NCBI GenBank assembly: GCA_910587705.1
Contig: CAJUMX010000002.1
Location: 186,001-250,000, forward strand
Direction: 5' to 3'
DNA from: an uncultured Oscillibacter sp.
Lineage (GTDB): Bacteria > Bacillota > Clostridia > Oscillospirales > Oscillospiraceae
Length of the DNA stretch: 64,000 nt
In this document: positions 59,654-64,000 of the stretch, piece by piece
Numbering within the stretch: position 1 is the first letter of the stretch
Layout: each line of letters opens with the position of its first letter
Program-made: the position numbers and the translations under genes
The notes under the pieces: model-generated
Told to the model about the DNA's origin: nothing
Database searches by the model: none
What the model saw: the letters and a program-made list of their open reading frames with translations, nothing else

Positions 59654-60172
59654 TTACTCCGTTTTCGCCTGGGGCGCAACCGCGTTTTCTGCTGAGTAAC
59701 AGGCGTTTTGTGCAGGAACGGGCCTCTGCTTCTCCATTCGGTAATTGGTCATGGTCACCCCGCGTCGGACCACCTGCCGCTCCCGGGCCATCTGGTAGCC
59801 CCGGCTTTCAAAAAACGGCCGGGCGGTGATGGAGGCGTGGGTGACGATCCGCTCCGCCTCCACCGCCGCTTCCAGCGCATCACAGAGGGCGGAGGCAATG
59901 CCCCGGCGCTGGAAATCCTTGTGGACATACAGTCGGTCCAAATAACCCGAGCGGTCCATGTCCCCAAAGCCCACAAGGGTTTCCCCCTCCACCGCCACAA
60001 GGGCGACGTGCTCCAAAAGGGTCCGGCCCCACTCCGCCAAATCCGGGGAGCCGTCCGCCCAGGCGTCCAGCTGCTCCGCCGTATAGTCTCCGACATTCAC
60101 CGTATGCACCGTGTCATAAAACAATTCCGTGATTTCCGGAAGGTCCGAGGGACGGTATGCCCGGATGGTCAT
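59654..60172 (-). CDS. GNAT-family N-acetyltransferase
   Basis: A 172-aa acetyltransferase: MTIRAYRPSDLPEITELF at the start, the acyl-CoA-binding motif LYVHKDFQRRGIASALCDAL near residue 92 (RRGIA), and a C-terminal RGVTMTNYRMEK. The substrate is unknown. It overlaps the start of its upstream neighbour thrC's stop by 4 nt (thrC stop / GNAT start), so it is co-translated with threonine synthase. Confidence 0.82.
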   Translation of the reverse strand: MTIRAYRPSDLPEITELFYDTVHTVNVGDYTAEQLDAWADGSPDLAEWGRTLLEHVALVAVEGETLVGFGDMDRSGYLDRLYVHKDFQRRGIASALCDALEAAVEAERIVTHASITARPFFESRGYQMARERQVVRRGVTMTNYRMEKQRPVPAQNACYSAENAVAPQAKTE

Positions 60173-61416
60173 GTCCCGTCCGCCTGGATTCCCCGTTCCG
60201 CAAAGGCCCCCAGCAGCCGCTCCATGCTTCCAGGGATGGTAATGGGCTCTCCGCAGGCGGCGATGGCGTTGGCCACGTCTTTCAAACCGTTGCCCGTCAC
60301 CACGGAGACCACCGTGTCGTGTTCTCCGATTTTTCCGGCCTCGCAGAGCTTCTTCACCCCCGCCGTGCCCGTAACTCCGGCGGGCTCGCCAAAGACGCCG
60401 CAGGTCCGTCCCAACAGCTGCTGGGCGGCCATGATTTCCTCGTCGGTGACGTTCACCGTCAGGCCGCCCGACTCCCGGATGGCCATGAGGGCCTTTTCCG
60501 CGTTCCGGGGCACGCCCACGGCGATGGAGTCCGCCAGGGTGTTCTCCTCCATGGGTTCCCAGGGCGTGCCGGTCTCAATGGCCCGGTTCAGCGGGCAGCA
60601 GCCCGCCGCCTGGGCGGAGATGAGCCGGGGCAGGCGGTCGATGAAGCCGATGGCATATAGGTCCTTGAGGCCCTTCCACAGTCCCGCGATGGTGCAGCCG
60701 TCCCCCACGGAGATGGCGATGTAATCCGGCACTTCCCAGTCCAGTTGCTCCATAATCTCCAGGGCCACGGTCTTTTTGCCCTCGGAGAGATAGGGGTTGA
60801 TGGCGGCGTTGCGGTTGTACCAGCCCCATTTGTCAATGGCCTGTTTGGAAAGCTCGAAGGTCTCCTCATAGCTGCCCTGGACGGAGATCACCGTGGCCCC
60901 GAAGGTCATCAGCTGGGCCACCTTCCCCTTGGGGGCCCGGGAGGGAACGAAGATGTACGTAGAAAGCCCCGCTGCCGCCGCGTTGCCCGCGAGAGACGAG
61001 GCGGCGTTTCCCGTAGAGGAACAGGCAATCACCTTGGCCCCGGTCTCCCGGGCCTTGGCCACCGCCATGGCGCTGGCTCGGTCCTTCAGAGAGGCCGTGG
61101 GGTTTTGGCCGTCGTCCTTCACAAAGAGGCGACCCAGGCCCAGCTGTTCCGCAAGGCGCGGCTCCTCGTAAAGGGGGGACCAGCCCACCCGCAGAGGCGT
61201 GGGGGCGGTGTCCTCCTCGATGGGCAGCAGCTCCCGGTAGCGCCACATGGACCGCTCGGCCCGGTTCGCCAGGACCTCCTTGGTCAGACGGGCTTTGATG
61301 GACTCGTAGTCATAGGTGATATCCAAAATGCCGCCGCATTCGCAGATGGTCAGGTCCGGCACGGCCGCGTAGGTTTTGCCGCAGCGGACGCATTTTCCGT
61401 ATTTCACATGTTTCAT
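60169..61416 (-). CDS. thrC: Threonine synthase
   Basis: A 415-aa PLP enzyme converting O-phosphohomoserine to threonine. The N-terminus is a four-cysteine ribbon (CVRCGKTYAAVPDLTICECGG), then LFVKDDGQNPTASLKDRASAMA with the PLP lysine, SSTGNAASSLAGNAAAAGL, and GDGCTIAGLWKGL. This is the long Cys-ribbon class found in many bacteria and archaea. GAGGAGCGGGACC before ATG sets the start. A consensus sigma-A promoter lies 40 nt upstream, next to the divergent DUF3795 promoter. Confidence 0.93.
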   Translation of the reverse strand: MKHVKYGKCVRCGKTYAAVPDLTICECGGILDITYDYESIKARLTKEVLANRAERSMWRYRELLPIEEDTAPTPLRVGWSPLYEEPRLAEQLGLGRLFVKDDGQNPTASLKDRASAMAVAKARETGAKVIACSSTGNAASSLAGNAAAAGLSTYIFVPSRAPKGKVAQLMTFGATVISVQGSYEETFELSKQAIDKWGWYNRNAAINPYLSEGKKTVALEIMEQLDWEVPDYIAISVGDGCTIAGLWKGLKDLYAIGFIDRLPRLISAQAAGCCPLNRAIETGTPWEPMEENTLADSIAVGVPRNAEKALMAIRESGGLTVNVTDEEIMAAQQLLGRTCGVFGEPAGVTGTAGVKKLCEAGKIGEHDTVVSVVTGNGLKDVANAIAACGEPITIPGSMERLLGAFAERGIQADGT

Positions 61417-61446
61417 GGTCCCGCTCCTCTTTCAAATGATGGTTCC

Positions 61447-61475
61447 ATCATAGCAAATAGGTCGGCCTTTGTCAA
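61447..61475 (-). promoter_or_regulatory. Housekeeping promoter of thrC
   Basis: Minus-strand TTGACA (61470-61475), 17-nt spacer, TATGAT (61447-61452), near-perfect consensus. Confidence 0.88.
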
Positions 61476-61509
61476 AGGGAGAAAGCGCCGCCAGCCTTGC
61501 AAAGCCGGG

Positions 61510-61538
61510 TTGAATTGACCCGGGAACGGTGCTATAAT
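61510..61538 (+). promoter_or_regulatory. Housekeeping promoter of the DUF3795 gene
   Basis: Plus-strand TTGAAT (61510-61515), 17-nt spacer, perfect TATAAT (61533-61538). The only plus-strand promoter seen in the window, back to back with the thrC promoter. Confidence 0.82.
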
Positions 61539-61574
61539 GGGTGGAAACCATCCATTTGCAGGAGGAAAACGGCC

Positions 61575-61913
61575 ATGAGAGAGATGATCGCCTATTGCGG
61601 TCTGGACTGTGAGAAATGCGACGCGTACCTTGCGACCATCCATGACGACCAGGCACTGCGAGAGAAAACCGCGAAATTATGGGCCGAGCTAAACAACGCC
61701 CCCATTCTGCCCGAACATATCAACTGCCGGGGCTGCCGCGCTGCGGGAATGAAAACGGTGTTTTGCGAACAGCTCTGCGAAATTCGTCAATGCGCTTTCA
61801 AAAGGGGCGTAACCACATGCGGCGGCTGCCCGGACCTGGAAGAATGTCAAACTCTTAGACTGATTACCGCAGATTATCCCGACGCTCTGAACAATTTAAA
61901 AGGGGGAGGCTGA
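61575..61913 (+). CDS. DUF3795 cysteine-rich small protein
   Basis: A 112-aa protein opening MREMIAYCGLDCEKCDAY, the signature of DUF3795, with further Cys in INCRGCRA, FCEQLCEIRQCA and TCGGCPDL (ten or more cysteines in pairs), suggesting zinc or iron-sulfur binding. Function is unknown. GGAGGAAAACGGCC precedes the ATG. It is the only gene on the plus strand, has its own promoter and ends in a terminator shared with leuB. Confidence 0.85.
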   Translation: MREMIAYCGLDCEKCDAYLATIHDDQALREKTAKLWAELNNAPILPEHINCRGCRAAGMKTVFCEQLCEIRQCAFKRGVTTCGGCPDLEECQTLRLITADYPDALNNLKGGG

Positions 61914-61924
61914 AACGCCTCCCC
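61903..61924. terminator. Bidirectional intrinsic terminator between DUF3795 and leuB
   Basis: GGGGAGGC and GCCTCCCC pair around TGAAAC, whose TGA is the DUF3795 stop. The plus strand continues CTTTCC (weak) and the minus strand CTTTTAAATT, so it serves the convergent ends of both genes. Confidence 0.75.
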
Positions 61925-61941
61925 TTTCCGATTCCTCAACT

Positions 61942-63012
61942 TCAAATCCGGGCCCGAATCTCCGCCCCCATGGCCTTGCAGCCCAGGAGCTTCCCGCCCT
62001 CGTTTAAGATGTCCCCGCAGCGGAAGCCCGCTTTCAGCGTCCGGTCCACCGCAGCCTCCACCGCGTCGGCCTCGGCGCTCATGTCGAAGCTGTAGCGCAG
62101 CATCATGGCCGCCGCCAGGATAGTGCCGATGGGGTTGGCCTTGTCCTGCCCGGCGATGTCCGGGGCGGAGCCGTGGATGGGCTCATAAAGGCCCCTTGTC
62201 CCCTCCCCCATGCTGGAGGAGGGAATCATGCCGATGGAGCCGGTAATCTGGCTGGCCTCGTCGGAGAGGATGTCCCCGAAAAGGTTCTCCGTCACAATCA
62301 CGTCAAACTGGCTGGGGTCCCGGACAATCTGCATGGCGGCGTTGTCCACGTACATGTGGAGGAGCTCCACGTCCGGGTAGTCCCCACTAACCTCCTCCAC
62401 GGTTTTCCGCCACAGGCGGGATGTGTCCAGCACGTTGGCCTTGTCGATGGAGGTCACCCGGCCCCGGCGCTTCCGGGCCATGTCAAAGGCCACCCGGGCC
62501 ACCCGGCGGACCTCGTGCTCACTGTAGGAGCACACGTCCACGGCCTTTTGCTCCCCGTCCACCTCGGAGGTGGTGTGCTCGCCGAAGTACATGCCGCCGA
62601 TGAGCTCCCGGACCACCACGAAGTCGATGCCCTTCGCCGCGATGTCCGCCCGAAGGGGGCAGGCGGCGGCAAGGTCGGAGAACATCCGGGCGGGCCGGAT
62701 ATTCGTATACAGGCCCATGGCGGAGCGGAGCTTCAAAAGGCCCCGCTCCGGCCGGTTGGCGGAGGGCTGGGCGTCCCACTTGGGCCCCCCCACCGCCCCC
62801 AGCAGCACGCTGTCGGAGCGCAGGCAGGTCTCCAAACTGGAATCCGGCAGGGGCACGCCGACGGCATCGATGGCGCAGCCGCCCATGGGGGCCTCCTGAT
62901 AGGTGAAGGCATGTCCGAATTTCTCCGCCACGGCGTCCAGCACGCCGACGGCCTCGTTTACAATCTCGGGGCCGATTCCGTCGCCCCGGATCACGGCAAT
63001 GGTCTTGTTCAT
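61942..63012 (-). CDS. leuB: 3-isopropylmalate dehydrogenase
   Basis: A 356-aa beta-decarboxylating dehydrogenase of leucine synthesis: IAVIRGDGIGPEI at the N-terminus, VVRELIGGMYFGEH, RVTSIDKANVLDTSRLWR, VDNAAMQIVRDP, and TENLFGDILSDEAS with the metal-binding Asp. PIHGSAPDIAGQDKANP near residue 285 completes the family pattern. The ATG at 63012 overlaps the leuD stop by 4 nt. The gene ends the leuCDB operon at the shared terminator. Confidence 0.95.
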   Translation of the reverse strand: MNKTIAVIRGDGIGPEIVNEAVGVLDAVAEKFGHAFTYQEAPMGGCAIDAVGVPLPDSSLETCLRSDSVLLGAVGGPKWDAQPSANRPERGLLKLRSAMGLYTNIRPARMFSDLAAACPLRADIAAKGIDFVVVRELIGGMYFGEHTTSEVDGEQKAVDVCSYSEHEVRRVARVAFDMARKRRGRVTSIDKANVLDTSRLWRKTVEEVSGDYPDVELLHMYVDNAAMQIVRDPSQFDVIVTENLFGDILSDEASQITGSIGMIPSSSMGEGTRGLYEPIHGSAPDIAGQDKANPIGTILAAAMMLRYSFDMSAEADAVEAAVDRTLKAGFRCGDILNEGGKLLGCKAMGAEIRARI

Positions 63013-63506
63013 TTGTCCGCCTTTCCGGCCTTCAAGGAGGCCATCAGCCCGCCCTTTTCGATCATGTCCTTGATAAACGGCGGGAAGGGCTCCGCCTGAT
63101 AGGTCTCGTGTTTTGTCACGTTGGTGATGACGCCCGTGTCGAAGTCCACCGTCACCTGGTCCCCGTCGGAGATGCCGCCGCTTGCCGCGGGGCACTCCAG
63201 AATGGCCAGGCCGATGTTGATGGCGTTCCGGTAAAAAATCCGGGCGAAGGTGGCCGCGATGACGCAGCTCACTCCGCTGGCCTTGATGGCGATGGGGGCG
63301 TGCTCCCGGGAGGAGCCACAGCCGAAGTTGACCCCGGCCACCATCACGTCCCCGAGCTTTACCTTATGGATGAAGTCCTTGTCGATGTCCTCCATGCAGT
63401 GGGCGGCCAGCTCCTTATGGTCCGGGGTGTTCAGATAACGGGCGGGGATGATGACGTCGGTGTCCACGTGATCCCCGTATTTATGGACGGTTCCCTGTAC
63501 GTTCAT
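63009..63506 (-). CDS. leuD: 3-isopropylmalate dehydratase small subunit
   Basis: A 165-aa swivel-domain subunit of the isopropylmalate isomerase: GDHVDTDVIIPARYLN, FGCGSSREHAPIAIKASG (the hallmark GSSREHAP loop) and FYRNAINIGLAI. With LeuC it isomerises 2-isopropylmalate to 3-isopropylmalate. The ATG at 63506 with AGGAGGTTTGAAC upstream is preferred to a TTG at 63512. Short length fits the archaeal/clostridial LeuD type. Confidence 0.95.
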   Translation of the reverse strand: MNVQGTVHKYGDHVDTDVIIPARYLNTPDHKELAAHCMEDIDKDFIHKVKLGDVMVAGVNFGCGSSREHAPIAIKASGVSCVIAATFARIFYRNAINIGLAILECPAASGGISDGDQVTVDFDTGVITNVTKHETYQAEPFPPFIKDMIEKGGLMASLKAGKADK

Positions 63507-63508
63507 GT

Positions 63509-64000
63509 TCAAACCTCCTCAGGATGGCAGATGTGCCCCGCGACGCCGGACGCGGCGGCCACGGAGGGAGAGGCCAGGTAGACCTCGCTGTCCACATGGC
63601 CCATGCGGCCCACAAAGTTGCGGTTCGTGGTGGAGACGCAGCGCTCCCCGGCGGCCAGAATCCCCATGTAGCCGCCCAGGCAGGGCCCGCAGGTGGGGGT
63701 AGAAACGATGCAGCCCGCGTCCAGGAAGATATCGGTCAGTCCCCGCCGCATAGCTTCCCGGTAAATCTTCATGGTGGCGGGGATGACGATGCCCCGAACG
63801 TCCCTGGCAAGGTGCTTCCCCTTCAAAACAGCGGCGGCGGCCTCCAGGTCGGGAAGCTGTCCGTTGGTGCAGGAGCCAATGACAATCTGGTCGATTCGGA
63901 TGTCCTTCCCCTCCCGGGCGCTGTGGGCGTTCTCGGGGAGGTGGGGATAGGCCACGGTGCAGTCCACCTGGCTCAGGTCAATGTCCACGGTGCGCTCGTA
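63509..64000 (-). CDS. leuC: 3-isopropylmalate dehydratase large subunit, C-terminal part (cut by window edge)
   Basis: The visible ~163 codons are the aconitase-like large subunit: IGSCTNGQLPDLEAAA with a cluster-ligand Cys, STPTCGPCLGGYMG with two further Fe-S cluster Cys, and TTNRNFVGRMG. The 5' part lies beyond 64000. It pairs with LeuD, whose start lies 2 nt downstream of the leuC stop. The CTNG and CGPC motifs leave no doubt of the aconitase family; LeuC rather than aconitase follows from context. Confidence 0.93.
   Translation of the reverse strand, partial: YERTVDIDLSQVDCTVAYPHLPENAHSAREGKDIRIDQIVIGSCTNGQLPDLEAAAAVLKGKHLARDVRGIVIPATMKIYREAMRRGLTDIFLDAGCIVSTPTCGPCLGGYMGILAAGERCVSTTNRNFVGRMGHVDSEVYLASPSVAAASGVAGHICHPEEV

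Overview
The window looks like a chromosomal segment of a GC-rich, flagellated, spore-forming member of the Clostridia, most likely Oscillospiraceae (Oscillibacter / Flavonifractor / Intestinimonas-like). The support is a SpoIVB-type serine peptidase, a PASTA-bearing SpoVD/PBP2x-type transpeptidase, a sigma-D-type flagellin promoter, housekeeping promoters of the TTGACA-N17-TATAAT type, and a Firmicutes-style dcw cluster. The assignment is inferred from gene content and composition; no marker gene was compared. All genes except one small DUF3795 gene lie on the minus strand, so transcription runs from high to low coordinates.

Layout, low to high coordinate: (1) 1-9250, a nonulosonate (pseudaminic/legionaminic-like) locus: PseG (cut by the window edge), NeuB/PseI, an RmlD-like reductase, a broken aminotransferase/cytidylyltransferase junction, a class III aminotransferase, SpsF, an aldo/keto reductase, a pseudaminate-associated methylase, PseB and a DUF115/Maf-like transferase. 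(2) 9360-25150, an unusual set: two LuxE-LuxC acid-reductase pairs, an acyl carrier protein, an AMP-forming ligase, a type II thioesterase, a methyltransferase, an acetolactate-synthase-like TPP enzyme, an HpcH/HpaI-like aldolase, a split transketolase, two short-chain dehydrogenases, a PglD/NeuD-like acetyltransferase and an SGNH-like protein. (3) 25186-34710, glycan assembly: a radical SAM protein, a GT2, RmlA, RmlB, a sugar aminotransferase, a PHP protein, a nucleotide-sugar epimerase, an IspD/TarI-like cytidylyltransferase and an APS-kinase-like protein. (4) 34713-38887, a sulfotransferase-like protein and flagellin with its sigma-D promoter. Regions 1-4 together read as one large flagellin-modification island. 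(5) 39016-41464, spoIVB and ftsZ. (6) 41521-53506, the dcw cluster mraZ-rsmH-ftsL-spoVD-murE-mraY-ftsW-murG-murA-ftsQ, lacking murD, murF, murC and ftsA. (7) 53617-55405, the rsmD-coaD-coiled-coil operon. (8) 55425-58395, a NitT/TauT-type ABC transporter behind a TM1266-like regulator and a structured leader with an attenuator. (9) 58434-64000, alr, a GNAT, thrC, DUF3795, leuB, leuD and partial leuC.

Working model: flagellin is exported and decorated by sugars made here. PseB/NeuB/PseG-type enzymes point to a nonulosonic acid. RmlA/RmlB plus a DegT aminotransferase without RmlC/RmlD point to a dTDP-4-amino-4,6-dideoxy sugar. The ACP/ligase/thioesterase and LuxE/LuxC/transketolase/aldolase genes could make an unusual acyl or carbon-chain substituent. 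The APS kinase and sulfotransferase suggest sulfation. The nonulosonate branch appears damaged: a junction near 3241-3253 joins the first codons of an aminotransferase gene to the middle of a CMP-sugar synthetase gene, and the adjacent methylase may carry a frameshift.
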